This document shows, in pieces, positions 1-7,436 of a stretch of 12,353 nucleotides of DNA. The notes under the pieces are model-generated. The model searched no databases, was not told the origin of the DNA, and saw only the letters and a list, made by a program, of their open reading frames with translations. Positions within the stretch are counted from its first letter, which is position 1. Each line of letters starts with the position of its first letter. The position numbers and the translations under genes were made by a program. The stretch comes from Aquimarina sp. (lineage in GTDB: Bacteria; Bacteroidota; Bacteroidia; Flavobacteriales; Flavobacteriaceae), in contig NZVW01000052.1 in NCBI GenBank assembly GCA_002697475.1, positions 1 through 12,353 of the forward strand, read 5' to 3'.

Positions 1-200
1 GATGCTAAAAATAGCGTTCACTGCACTATGCAAAATGAAACTTTTCTACACTATTTAATTCTACAACCTACTAGTTAAAATCACGATCAAGTTAAGCATA
101 CTGCAATTTGCGAATTTTACATTGCCGTTTCGTTCACTTCATTTTTAACGCATAGCTTTCTTATGGCCGTTGCTTACTCAAACCAGAAACCAAGAGCTAC
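1..200. other. Gene-free left edge
   Basis: No reading frame here has a recognisable protein. Frame 1 is open from the left edge to a TAA at 76-78, giving about 25 codons with no family signature, so it could be the tail of an upstream gene but nothing supports that. The octamer CGTTCACT occurs twice, at 15-22 and 131-138, each followed by a T- or A-rich stretch. No tRNA-like or rRNA-like structure was noticed. Confidence 0.5.
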
Positions 201-249
201 TGACTACTGACCATTGACTATAGACAATTGACTATAGACCATCAACTAC
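201..249. repeat. Degenerate heptamer tandem array, 7 units
   Basis: Seven consecutive 7-bp units, beginning at 201, 208, 215, 222, 229, 236 and 243, fit a loose consensus TGACTAT, with variants such as TGACTAC, TGACCAT, AGACAAT and AGACCAT. A weaker related unit, GAGCTAC, precedes them at 194-200. Within the array the 14-bp unit ATTGACTATAGAC(A/C) is repeated at 213-226 and 227-240, and 213-228 is a near-palindrome (ATTG-A-CTATAG-A-CAAT). The last unit overlaps the stop codon (246-248) of the minus-strand oxidoreductase gene, so the array lies in that gene's 3' end. Short AT-rich heptamer arrays in intergenic DNA are a familiar sight in flavobacterial genomes; that is general recollection, not a search result. 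Confidence 0.75.
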
Positions 250-1526
250 CTATACTCTGAAGTGAGCTCCCCGACCACAAGACCGTTCTCCAGTGCTTCG
301 ATGACGCCTCTGGAAGCCATTTCGCCGGATAACATAGCACCGTTCAGGGATCCGTTGAGCATATGATCTCCCGCTAAATAGACTCTTGGAAGGATATTGG
401 TTTCTGTGGGAGACATACTGTATTGTACATTTTTTAGATCCGGAAGTGCCTTAGGGATACGATAACGCTTTATAAATCGCTTGGTTTGGATACCACAATA
501 TTCCTGTAATTCTTTTTCAACTATAGCCACTAAAGTCTCTTCGTCATAGTCATGTGCTTTCACCACAGTAACGGATAATAAATGACCGGTAGTAGTACGA
601 TCAGCTTCAAAATTTGTGGGATAACAGATATTATTGATCAAACTTTTGGCCTCTGTCACCAGACCTATCAACGCTTGAGATATCACGGGCTCGTTGGTTT
701 CAAAATATAAGGTATCGCAACTCTTCCATACAGTCTCCTGATTATTCAAGTTTTGTATCAGAGAACTGGGCGCAGTGGCAATAATGGTAAAGTGACTTTC
801 CAGAATTGTATCGTCGGCTAAGGTAATTTTACCTTCCTCTACCCTTTTAACAGCAGTATTATATTGAATTGTGGTATGCTGAAGATGTACAGCTAACTGA
901 TCCGGTATCGCCTGAATTCCTGCTTTAGGGATAGCTGCATATCCTTCACTAAACATTTTATACACAAACTGAAACATTCTGCTGGAAGTGTTCAAAGCTG
1001 TTTCCAGAAAGATTCCGGAGAAAAAGGGTATAAAGAATTGATTTATCACGGTAGCTGAAAATCCATAATCCTGCAAATACTTTAATGTGGTTTGCTCTTC
1101 TTCCTCGAATATCTGGGCTATAGATTTGGCTTTTAATGCATTGGTTAGCTTAAAGATTTTTAGCTTATCACTGAACGAAGCTGCACTGGAGACTATGGTA
1201 GGCCATAACAGTGAAGCGGAACGTAATGGATCGCCTATCTTTTGCGTATTGCCTTTATCAAAAATTACGGTACCGGGAAGAAATTGCTGAAGTTGCAGAG
1301 CATTGTAATCCAGATATTGCTGCGCTTTAGGATATGCAGTCAGCAAAACCTGAAACCCATGGTCTAATACATAACCATCAATATGATCTGATGCAACTCT
1401 TCCTCCTACACGGTCAGATTTTTCAAGTAGTATAGGGTGGTAACCCTGATTTTCTAATACCTGAGCGGCAATTAACCCACTGATTCCGGCTCCTATGATG
1501 TGTATCTTGTACTCTTCCTTTTGCAT
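246..1526 (-). CDS. FAD-dependent amine-oxidase-family oxidoreductase (phytoene desaturase/protoporphyrinogen oxidase-like)
   Basis: A 426-residue flavoprotein of the flavin-containing amine oxidoreductase superfamily. The N-terminus has the Rossmann dinucleotide motif GAGISG (residues 12-17), the acidic residue that binds the FAD ribose (E35 in LLEKSDRVGGR) and the downstream GGR. The C-terminus has the second FAD signature, YLAGDH followed by NGSLNGAMLSGEMAS (about 383-405). Length and both motifs are normal, so the enzyme looks intact. The frame is open for 20 more codons upstream (to 1586), but that extension is a hydrophobic run with no homology signature. The start at 1526 (MQKEEYK) puts the Rossmann strand at the usual distance from the N-terminus and is preferred. 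The substrate cannot be read from sequence: no carotenoid (crt) or haem genes lie nearby. It is transcribed away from the neighbours on its right and shows no operon partner. Confidence 0.88.
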   Translation of the reverse strand: MQKEEYKIHIIGAGISGLIAAQVLENQGYHPILLEKSDRVGGRVASDHIDGYVLDHGFQVLLTAYPKAQQYLDYNALQLQQFLPGTVIFDKGNTQKIGDPLRSASLLWPTIVSSAASFSDKLKIFKLTNALKAKSIAQIFEEEEQTTLKYLQDYGFSATVINQFFIPFFSGIFLETALNTSSRMFQFVYKMFSEGYAAIPKAGIQAIPDQLAVHLQHTTIQYNTAVKRVEEGKITLADDTILESHFTIIATAPSSLIQNLNNQETVWKSCDTLYFETNEPVISQALIGLVTEAKSLINNICYPTNFEADRTTTGHLLSVTVVKAHDYDEETLVAIVEKELQEYCGIQTKRFIKRYRIPKALPDLKNVQYSMSPTETNILPRVYLAGDHMLNGSLNGAMLSGEMASRGVIEALENGLVVGELTSEYR

Positions 1527-1621
1527 AACAATTATTTGTTTAACTAAAATAACATATAAATAAACAAAATGTCTTAGGATTATCATAAAATGTTTCTGAA
1601 AAGCACCGATGTCTACATAAA

Positions 1622-1655
1622 AAAGTAGAGATACACCTTACGGCACCTCTACTTT
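1622..1655 (-). terminator. Intrinsic terminator (minus strand)
   Basis: A perfect 9-bp stem pairs AAAGTAGAG (1622-1630) with CTCTACTTT (1647-1655) across a 16-nt loop. Read on the minus strand, the stem is followed directly by six T residues (A-run at 1619-1624 on plus), the classic Rho-independent layout. On the plus strand the tail is weaker. It would end transcripts coming from the 1697-1837 small ORF and/or the AsmA-like gene at 1909-3423, just before the oxidoreductase gene begins. Confidence 0.7.
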
Positions 1656-1696
1656 AGATAGTTATTTTCATAATATGTGTTTCAGGTATTAGTAAT

Positions 1697-1837
1697 TTAC
1701 TCTTCTCCTATGATCTTACACGCTAATGAAGGTGTTAGTTTTAATAAGTTCATGAAGTTTGTGAGGTGCAATTGTGGTAAGTAGGATGTTAATTTCATAC
1801 CGCTAAAGTACATCAGAGTCAGAGGCTTGCTGTCCAT
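1697..1837 (-). CDS. Candidate small protein, 46 aa (unrecognised)
   Basis: A 46-codon ATG-to-TAA frame in the gap between the AsmA-like gene and the oxidoreductase gene. The peptide starts MDSKPLTLMYFSGMKL and ends ACKIIGEE. It is rich in leucine and threonine, has one cysteine, and has no clear signal peptide or membrane helix. No family is recognised. Support for a real gene is contextual: it lies on the same strand as, and 41 nt upstream of, a strong intrinsic terminator, so a transcript does cover it or end beyond it. Against it: there is no Shine-Dalgarno sequence, no convincing promoter, and 46 codons can arise by chance. An internal ATG at codon 14 is an alternative start. It could equally be the 3' UTR of the upstream gene or a small RNA. 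Confidence 0.3.
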   Translation of the reverse strand: MDSKPLTLMYFSGMKLTSYLPQLHLTNFMNLLKLTPSLACKIIGEE

Positions 1838-1908
1838 TTTTCGTTGGATGACATTTATCTATAAATCAACGGAAAGATTTTATAGAAAAGCTTAACTTAC
1901 CAGTAAAG

Positions 1909-3423
1909 TTATCTTACGGTTTCTAATAATCCATTACGTATACATAACCAGAAGTAGTTCCAGAAGGATTTTGTCTGATCCCGTGTTACCTCTACATTCT
2001 TTTCTGTGATTAATCCTTTTTCTTCTTTACCCCCGATTATCATATTAGCCAAACCTGTAAGCACAGAGGTTAACATCTTTGCTTTATTACGTACCGGCCT
2101 TATCTTAAATTCATCATAACGAATGCTGGATTCGCCAGTAGCCTGATAACGGTTTCCCCTAAAATGATAATAGAAGGCATCGAGTTTACCTTCGGCTTCT
2201 ACATTTAAGGTAGGAGCGATAAAGGCATTCATAGATTTTGCCTCCACATCCTTTATAGCACCTTGTATACTAAAAATATCTTCTGGGTTATTGATATCCA
2301 TTTCCCAGTCTAATGTAATTTTGGCCTGATCCATATAGGAGCTCTCCACTGAAATCCTTACTGACTCGGCATTAGGCAAATTACTCAATGTAGTAGCGCT
2401 TAATTGTATATCATGAAATTCAAGAACTCCAGGCTCCAGTTCATTATCAGGCTGCTCCGTATATTTGATAAAACTATTAGTGATACGAATTGAATCTATC
2501 TTAAGGTTAAAAGGTAAGTCTCTAAGCATCTTACTGTACATCGGTTTGATACGCGTATCATCCGGTAACCTTTTGTTTCTGGAGATATCAAAAGCTACGG
2601 AATCCACAACGAGACTACTGCTGGTCAATAAAGGTTTATCCTGCTGCTTTATAATCTGTGGCGTAGCAATATGTATTGATTTTCCCTTAAGACGCATATA
2701 ATCCTGCTCTTTATCAATTTTATTATTGAATTCTTTTTCTGAAAGTAAAGGGACAATTTCATAATGGTTCAGCGATACGGCATCTGGATGTATGGCTATG
2801 GTATTTACTTTGAGAAGATGAAAAGTATTCAGATGTGTTTTTAATGCGCTTATCGTCAACTTAAAGTCTTCTGCTGTAACAGGAATGCTTTTTGAAATAG
2901 TAGTACTATCTAACAAAGCATTGGTAACAGTAGTTTCAAAATTCATCGTTAAGACAACAGAGGTATGAAGAGAATCCATCTTTTTGCGAATCAATTTACC
3001 ATCTGTGACCTTAATATTATCTATAGCTATAGCATTCTTAAGCGTTTTTTTTTGTTTAGGCTGACTAATGGTATCCGATGGTCTGACATATTGAATAATT
3101 CTGGGCGAAGTAATAAGTACCTGAGAAGCATTTATATCCTTATCTAACCACAAATCAAACAAGCTTATCCCTGAGATTTGACAATGTTTTGCACTAATCT
3201 TAAACTTGTCCCGGGATTCGAAATAGATATTATCCACAACTAACTCTCTTGATAGTAAAGATGTGCTCAAATGTGTATAGACTATTTCCTGATCCGCAGT
3301 ATTAAGCGCTGTCAGCTTCTCAGAAACTTTGTGATTGATCCATTTTTCTGCTAGAAAATAGCACAGCATAAGTACTCCTATGCCTGTGAACAGGAGATAT
3401 ACATACCGTTTTGGTAGTTTCAT
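1909..3423 (-). CDS. AsmA/DUF748-like membrane-anchored protein
   Basis: A 504-residue protein with one N-terminal hydrophobic helix (about residues 7-25) after a short basic start (MKLPKR), followed by a long region of alternating hydrophobic/polar beta-strand-like segments predicted to face the periplasm. The organisation, including early phrases such as LVVDNIYFES and LITSPRI and the ending VEVTRDQTKSFWNYFW then GLLETV, resembles the AsmA/DUF748-type proteins of Bacteroidota. These belong broadly to the elongated beta-groove proteins linked to envelope lipid transport. That assignment is by pattern, not by a catalytic motif. At about 500 residues it is shorter than many AsmA proteins. A run of nine A residues on the coding strand (plus 3045-3053) encodes part of a KQKKTLK segment. 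It may share a transcript with the STAS-like gene 101 bp upstream, or use its own candidate promoter at 3459-3466. Confidence 0.6.
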   Translation of the reverse strand: MKLPKRYVYLLFTGIGVLMLCYFLAEKWINHKVSEKLTALNTADQEIVYTHLSTSLLSRELVVDNIYFESRDKFKISAKHCQISGISLFDLWLDKDINASQVLITSPRIIQYVRPSDTISQPKQKKTLKNAIAIDNIKVTDGKLIRKKMDSLHTSVVLTMNFETTVTNALLDSTTISKSIPVTAEDFKLTISALKTHLNTFHLLKVNTIAIHPDAVSLNHYEIVPLLSEKEFNNKIDKEQDYMRLKGKSIHIATPQIIKQQDKPLLTSSSLVVDSVAFDISRNKRLPDDTRIKPMYSKMLRDLPFNLKIDSIRITNSFIKYTEQPDNELEPGVLEFHDIQLSATTLSNLPNAESVRISVESSYMDQAKITLDWEMDINNPEDIFSIQGAIKDVEAKSMNAFIAPTLNVEAEGKLDAFYYHFRGNRYQATGESSIRYDEFKIRPVRNKAKMLTSVLTGLANMIIGGKEEKGLITEKNVEVTRDQTKSFWNYFWLCIRNGLLETVR

Positions 3424-3458
3424 ACGTTTTATTTAAACTAATCTGATTTTGAGTAGGC

Positions 3459-3466
3459 TAAACTTA
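3459..3466 (-). promoter_or_regulatory. Candidate Bacteroidota -7 box for the AsmA-like gene
   Basis: The minus strand reads TAAGTTTA here, one mismatch from the Bacteroidota -7 consensus TAnnTTTG, and lies 35 bp before the ATG at 3423. A T-rich stretch (CTTTTTC) lies about 20 bp upstream, where the -33 TTTG would be, but it is not a good match. AT-rich DNA produces such matches often, so this is tentative. Confidence 0.28.
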
Positions 3467-3524
3467 GCATATAGGAATTAGAAAAAGGGACTTATATCAC
3501 AATAGTTTTAACCCGAATGGTGAA

Positions 3525-3956
3525 CTAGTATTCCACCGGTACTTTTTCCGTAAGGCTTTTAGCCCAGGCTATCGCATCATCTAAGGAGGTAAAACTTTGA
3601 AAACGATTACGCATAAAAATCTTTTCCATTACCGCAGTCATTAAACTTTTTTTGGAATAACTAACAATACCATAAGCCCTTAGTTTAAAGTCACTACGAT
3701 AAAATTTGATCCAGTCACTGGGGCGTGTGGAATAGGAATGCACCCTGTTAGAGATATAGACAATATTTTCACCATTATGGTCATACAAATGCGTGAGCTC
3801 TTCTACAATTTGCCTGGCGTGATCCTCCCAGGTATATACAATACCTTCTTTCATCTCTGCGATCACAAAAGTATCAAACAAATAATAGGTACCACTGGGA
3901 TAGGTCATCACATGAAGTGCGTCATTATAGTATTGCGTATCTTTAACATAGACCAT
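3525..3956 (-). CDS. STAS/SpoIIAA-like small cytoplasmic protein
   Basis: A 143-residue soluble protein with no signal peptide or membrane segment. The middle and C-terminal parts have the pattern of the SpoIIAA/STAS-like proteins common in Flavobacteriia: a strand ending in IVYISNRVHSYS (about 65-76), then an AYGIVSYSKKS strand and loop (94-104), then FQSFTSLDDAIAWAKSL (119-135) as the closing strand and amphipathic helix. These proteins fold like anti-sigma-factor antagonists or SEC14-type lipid-binding domains, but most flavobacterial members have no known function. I see no phosphorylatable serine in a recognised DSSG-type STAS motif. It lies 101 bp upstream of the AsmA-like gene on the same strand, so a two-gene transcript is possible. 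The gap to the divergent cellulase gene is 211 bp. Confidence 0.6.
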   Translation of the reverse strand: MVYVKDTQYYNDALHVMTYPSGTYYLFDTFVIAEMKEGIVYTWEDHARQIVEELTHLYDHNGENIVYISNRVHSYSTRPSDWIKFYRSDFKLRAYGIVSYSKKSLMTAVMEKIFMRNRFQSFTSLDDAIAWAKSLTEKVPVEY

Positions 3957-4046
3957 AAAGTGGTAAGGATTAAGAAAATAAGCTTCTAAGTTAAATCAGA
4001 TAAAATTAGTGCGTAAGGCTAAAATAAGAATTAATAATTAAATAAG

Positions 4047-4104
4047 AGCACTGTTTATAAAGCACTGTTTTTAGAACTAGCACATTGTGGTTATATTTTA
4101 GCAC
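4047..4104 (+). repeat. Four AGCAC boxes upstream of the cellulase gene
   Basis: AGCAC occurs at 4047-4051, 4061-4065, 4079-4083 and 4100-4104. The first two are part of a longer direct repeat, AGCACTGTTT, at 4047-4056 and 4061-4070 (14-bp period). The cluster ends 63 bp before the ATG of the GH5 gene. Direct repeats at near-helical spacing suggest a regulator-binding array; no specific regulator is identified. Confidence 0.5.
4092..4099 (+). promoter_or_regulatory. Candidate -7 box for the cellulase gene
   Basis: TATATTTT differs by one base from the Bacteroidota -7 consensus TAnnTTTG and is 68 bp upstream of the start codon. A T-run at 4068-4072 sits at about the -33 distance but lacks the final G of TTTG. 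It overlaps the AGCAC cluster, which would fit regulated initiation. The match is weak in AT-rich DNA. Confidence 0.25.
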
Positions 4105-4167
4105 ACTTAAAAGCCGATTTATGCGTTATTATCCTATTAATAAATTACTCAAAATCATCTTCACACT

Positions 4168-5445
4168 ATGAAAACTTTTACTCAAAACCTACTCTGTGCT
4201 CTAGTATTATGTACCACCATAACCAACGCACAAACTGTAGTGGATACTTATGGAAACCTAACGGTAAACGGTAATCGTGTAACCTCTGAAACCGGCGAAG
4301 AAATCAGTCTGGCTGGTATGAGCCTGTTTTGGAGTATTGCCGGTGATGTTACCAATTTTTATAATGCGCAAACGGTAAACCATCTGGCTGACGACTGGAA
4401 AATCTCAGTAATCAGAGCTGCAATGGGCGTTAATGAGTCCTGGGATGGCGGCAATGGTTATGCGGATGGAGCGGTAGGAAGACAGTACAATCTGGATCGT
4501 GTGGAACCTATTATACAGGCTGCTATCGACAAGGGTATCTATGTGATTGTAGACTGGCACTCCCATGATGCAGAGAATTACCTGACAGAGGCAAAGGAAT
4601 TCTTTGGCTACATTTCTGATAAATATGGTGACAATGATCATATCCTCTATGAAATTTATAACGAACCTATCAATCAAAGTTGGGCGGATATCAAAACTTA
4701 TGCAGAAGAGGTGATCGCCGTGATACGAGCCAATGATCCTGATAATTTAATCATAGTGGGTACGCCTTTTTACTCACAACGAGTAGATCAGGCTTCGCAA
4801 AATCCTATTACCGCCTACAGTAACATAGCTTACACCTTACATTTCTATGCAGCTTCACACACAGGCGATGGTCCGGGATCACTACGTGATAATGCCAGAA
4901 AAGCGATGAGCACTACTGATGGATATAACGGTATTGCACTATTTGTAACAGAATGGGGAACTGTAGAAGCGTCCGGTAATGGAGGGTTCAATGAAACGGA
5001 ATCTAACACCTGGATTAATTTTATGAAAGATAACGGCATCAGCCATGCCAACTGGACTGTGGGTGATAAAAACGAATCCTCTTGTGTGGTAAACAACGGT
5101 ATGGGGGTTACTGGATTAGTCAATGGTCAACTCACACCCTCCGGAGTGTATGTAAGAGGTAAAATTCTGGAGCAGGCGGTTACACTGTCCATAGAGGATC
5201 TGACACTTGCCGGAAAAGAAGTAAAAGTTTATCCTGTACCTTTTAAAGATACTTTAAAAATCAGCAGTACTATACACATAGACAGTGTTGTACTTACAGA
5301 TATGTCCGGAAAAGAAGTATTTGCAAAAGAAACTAACGAAATGAATCCTAGTATAACGATACCGGATTTGGTAACAGGTAACTACATTTTATCGATCATA
5401 TCTAATGGTGAAATGGCCAATACAGTGATTACAAAAATCAAATAA
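4168..5445 (+). CDS. Secreted GH5 endoglucanase (cellulase) with T9SS sorting domain
   Basis: A 425-residue glycoside hydrolase family 5 enzyme, expected to cleave internal beta-1,4-glucan bonds outside the cell. A Sec signal peptide (residues 1-21, cut near TNA-QT) precedes a TIM-barrel domain (about 28-335). Both catalytic glutamates are present: the acid/base E166 in YNEP and the nucleophile E262 in TEWG. Other active-site signatures are R83 and N89 (IRAAMGVNE), DWHSHD (129-134), H225/Y227 and NWTVGDKNE (295-303), which resembles subfamily GH5_2 bacterial endoglucanases. Residues about 352-425 form a type A Por/T9SS C-terminal sorting domain (VKVYPVPF start, LTDMSGKEV middle, GNYILSI, ending ITKIK), so T9SS export with removal of the tail is expected. 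There is no carbohydrate-binding module. There is no Shine-Dalgarno sequence. The gene is monocistronic, with a terminator at 5453-5491 and no SusC/SusD neighbours. Confidence 0.93.
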   Translation: MKTFTQNLLCALVLCTTITNAQTVVDTYGNLTVNGNRVTSETGEEISLAGMSLFWSIAGDVTNFYNAQTVNHLADDWKISVIRAAMGVNESWDGGNGYADGAVGRQYNLDRVEPIIQAAIDKGIYVIVDWHSHDAENYLTEAKEFFGYISDKYGDNDHILYEIYNEPINQSWADIKTYAEEVIAVIRANDPDNLIIVGTPFYSQRVDQASQNPITAYSNIAYTLHFYAASHTGDGPGSLRDNARKAMSTTDGYNGIALFVTEWGTVEASGNGGFNETESNTWINFMKDNGISHANWTVGDKNESSCVVNNGMGVTGLVNGQLTPSGVYVRGKILEQAVTLSIEDLTLAGKEVKVYPVPFKDTLKISSTIHIDSVVLTDMSGKEVFAKETNEMNPSITIPDLVTGNYILSIISNGEMANTVITKIK

Positions 5446-5452
5446 AAAATAA

Positions 5453-5491
5453 AGGCTGAATCAATCTCATGACTAATTCCGGATTCAGCCT
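5453..5491. terminator. Bidirectional intrinsic terminator
   Basis: A perfect 10-bp stem pairs AGGCTGAATC (5453-5462) with GATTCAGCCT (5482-5491) across a 19-nt loop. The plus strand continues CTATTTTTC. The minus strand continues into a T-rich tract (rich in A on plus at 5444-5453). It sits 8 bp after the cellulase stop and 11 bp from the response-regulator stop, so it should end both convergent transcripts. Confidence 0.8.
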
Positions 5492-5502
5492 CTATTTTTC
5501 GC

Positions 5503-6222
5503 TTAGTAAATCAACGCTTTGATCTTATCTGCATATCCCCTGCTTACCTTTAACTCTGTTTGATTTAGGAGTTTAATGAGATAGCTCTTTCCATAACGGT
5601 TGACCTCTTCAATTTTAGGAAGATGGACGATGGTACTTCTATGGATACGCAGAAAGTCCTTTGGACTTAGCTTTTCTTCTAATACACTGATGCCGTGATT
5701 ACTAATAAAAACTGCATCTGCCGAATGAATTTTGGAGTAATCACCGTAAGCTTCTATATAGTGTATATCCTGAGTCGCTAAGGTGACATACTTACTTCCC
5801 TTTTGTACAATAATCCTATCCGGATATTCTTTTTTTTGTTGGATATGATCTTCTGCCAGAGGGACTAAATTTTTTATGGCACTAATCTTATGAATCGCCG
5901 TTGTGAAACGTTCCTTAGTATAGGGTTTCAATAAATAATCCACGGCATGTACTTCAAAAGCCTTAAGAGCGTATTGATCATAGGCAGTACTGAAAATAAT
6001 ATGTGGCAATTCCTCCAGGTGTTCCAGAACATCAAATCCTGTTAATCCAGGCATCTGGATATCCATAAATACCAAATCCGGTTTAAATTCGTTGATCAGT
6101 TTTATAGCATCTACACCATTATTAGCTTCGCCCATAATGATGAGATCCTTATGATCTTCCAGATATTCCTTGATCAATTTTCTACCTGAAGATTCGTCGT
6201 CAACAATAACCACTTTTTTCAT
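5503..6222 (-). CDS. LytTR-family response regulator
   Basis: A two-component response regulator of about 239 residues. The N-terminal receiver domain has the acidic pair DDE (residues 8-10), the phosphoacceptor D54 in FMDIQMPG, the conserved S/T (STAYD, about 78) and the lysine of LLKPYT (K99). A linker containing an A8 tract leads to a C-terminal LytTR DNA-binding domain (about 136-237), with IHYIEAYGDYSKIH and FLRIHRSTIVHL as family hallmarks. It probably binds DNA as a dimer at paired sites upstream of its targets. The frame opens at 6231 (MEVMKK), but the AAAGGA at 6231-6236 is 8 nt before the ATG at 6222 (MKKVVIVDDE) and would be inside or against the first ATG, so 6222 is preferred. 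It lies directly downstream of the histidine kinase, with a 12-nt gap from that gene's stop codon, and is surely cotranscribed with it. Confidence 0.93.
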   Translation of the reverse strand: MKKVVIVDDESSGRKLIKEYLEDHKDLIIMGEANNGVDAIKLINEFKPDLVFMDIQMPGLTGFDVLEHLEELPHIIFSTAYDQYALKAFEVHAVDYLLKPYTKERFTTAIHKISAIKNLVPLAEDHIQQKKEYPDRIIVQKGSKYVTLATQDIHYIEAYGDYSKIHSADAVFISNHGISVLEEKLSPKDFLRIHRSTIVHLPKIEEVNRYGKSYLIKLLNQTELKVSRGYADKIKALIY

Positions 6223-6234
6223 GACTTCCATCCT

Positions 6235-7305
6235 TTAAATACTAAACTGAACCACTAAACCTCTGGGATTATTATCAAACAGAAACAATCCGGAATTATA
6301 CATCTTTTCCAATCGCTTTTGTGTATTGCTAATCCCTACACCTGTATGCATTATGGCGTTTTTATCTTCTACACCTATACCGGTGTCCCGGATCGTAAAT
6401 GCTAAACGATTGGTTTCGTCCTCTTCAATAGAAATTTCTATGCTCCCTCCTTCTGTTAATGGAGAAATCCCATGTTTCACTGAATTCTCCACTAAAGGCT
6501 GTAATAACATAGGAGGCACTTCCCTATTCAATAAATGCTCTTTGACATGAATCTGAATCTGTAATCTGTCCTCAAATCTTTTCTGCTCCAGATCTAAATA
6601 CTTTCTTACAAAATCCAATTCATCGCGTAAAGGCACCATATCTTCTCTGCTGGCCCGAAGCTGATATCGAAAAAGATCAGATAACTCTGCCACCATCTCT
6701 CTGGTTTGCTCCATTTCTTTAGGGATACTGGCGTTGATCGTATTAAAAACGTTGTATAAAAAATGCGGATTCAGTTGTGCCTTAATAGCCGTAAGCTCAC
6801 TCTTTAATGCTGTATTTCTGAGTTCTATTTCCTCACGGATTTTTCGTTGCGAGATCATGTAGTATTCATAAGCGTGAAAAACCGCAAACTGTATCCAATA
6901 CACCAACATAGGAATATAAATATCCCATACCTGTCCTGTTCCGGTAAGATGCCCCATATCCAGGGCTTCTGAAACTGCATAGTATATCTTCCAGGAGAAT
7001 AAAATGAATAAGGGAAGTGTTACAAAATGAAGTAGGAGTCGAAAAACAAGGCGCCATTTTTTAGCCCATCGGAATATGACTAACCAACAGATTACCATGG
7101 CTATAAACATCATCATATACTGTAGCCCACCGCTATCAAACCATAAATCAGGACGTACTAATATGCCAACATCTCTGTTTTTAGGCAATCGGTTAAGCCA
7201 AAGCGTAAAAAAATAAGTGTATGACAATATAAAATAGGAGCTGATCACTACCGCTATCTCTCCCAGGGTTACACCTACTATTGTTTTACTCCAAATCTTA
7301 CCCAT
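6235..7305 (-). CDS. LytS/YehU-type sensor histidine kinase
   Basis: A 356-residue inner-membrane sensor kinase. About four hydrophobic segments (residues about 14-34, 62-79, 88-110 and 130-147) form the sensor part, with no large extracytoplasmic domain. A short coiled-coil linker (about 152-175) leads to the His_kinase domain. The phosphoacceptor is H181 in QLNPHFLYNVFNTIN, the signature of this family. The HATPase part has the N box (LLQPLVENSVKHGI, N274), the G1 box DTGIGV (307-312) and the G2 box TGVGISN (321-327). All key residues are present, so it should autophosphorylate and signal to the LytTR regulator encoded just downstream. The lack of a recognised ligand domain suggests it senses a membrane or envelope cue; the signal is unknown. 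It is divergent from the outer-membrane protein gene. Confidence 0.93.
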   Translation of the reverse strand: MGKIWSKTIVGVTLGEIAVVISSYFILSYTYFFTLWLNRLPKNRDVGILVRPDLWFDSGGLQYMMMFIAMVICWLVIFRWAKKWRLVFRLLLHFVTLPLFILFSWKIYYAVSEALDMGHLTGTGQVWDIYIPMLVYWIQFAVFHAYEYYMISQRKIREEIELRNTALKSELTAIKAQLNPHFLYNVFNTINASIPKEMEQTREMVAELSDLFRYQLRASREDMVPLRDELDFVRKYLDLEQKRFEDRLQIQIHVKEHLLNREVPPMLLQPLVENSVKHGISPLTEGGSIEISIEEDETNRLAFTIRDTGIGVEDKNAIMHTGVGISNTQKRLEKMYNSGLFLFDNNPRGLVVQFSI

Positions 7306-7436
7306 TATTGTTGTTGCTTTAAATCACTTTATCTATCACATATGATCATGGTAAAATAAAGAAATGATACATCTACATATAAAACTACCACTTAATTCTA
7401 TAAATCATAAGCTAAAACTGATGAATTGGCATATAT

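Noticed and set aside
201..249. CRISPR array
   Set aside because: Units are 7 bp and contiguous, with no spacers and no cas genes, so this is a simple tandem repeat.
1527..1586. Twenty-codon N-terminal extension of the oxidoreductase
   Set aside because: It is hydrophobic but does not look like a cleavable signal peptide. It would place the FAD Rossmann strand unusually far from the N-terminus; MQKEEYK at 1526 fits the family.
1892..1908. Terminator directly after the AsmA-like gene
   Set aside because: An AACTT/AAGTT stem can be drawn, but it is short with a tiny or bulged loop and no good T tail. The hairpin at 1622-1655 is far stronger.
3738..3989. 83-codon plus-strand frame opposite the STAS-like gene
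   Set aside because: The minus-strand protein matches a recognised flavobacterial pattern. The plus-strand frame has no such features.
4405..4677. 90-codon minus-strand frame inside the GH5 gene
   Set aside because: It lies wholly opposite the catalytic domain, has no family features and no regulatory signals; it is an antisense shadow.
4845..5123. 92-codon minus-strand frame inside the GH5 gene
   Set aside because: It is opposite conserved active-site codons and is explained by the codon constraints of the real gene.
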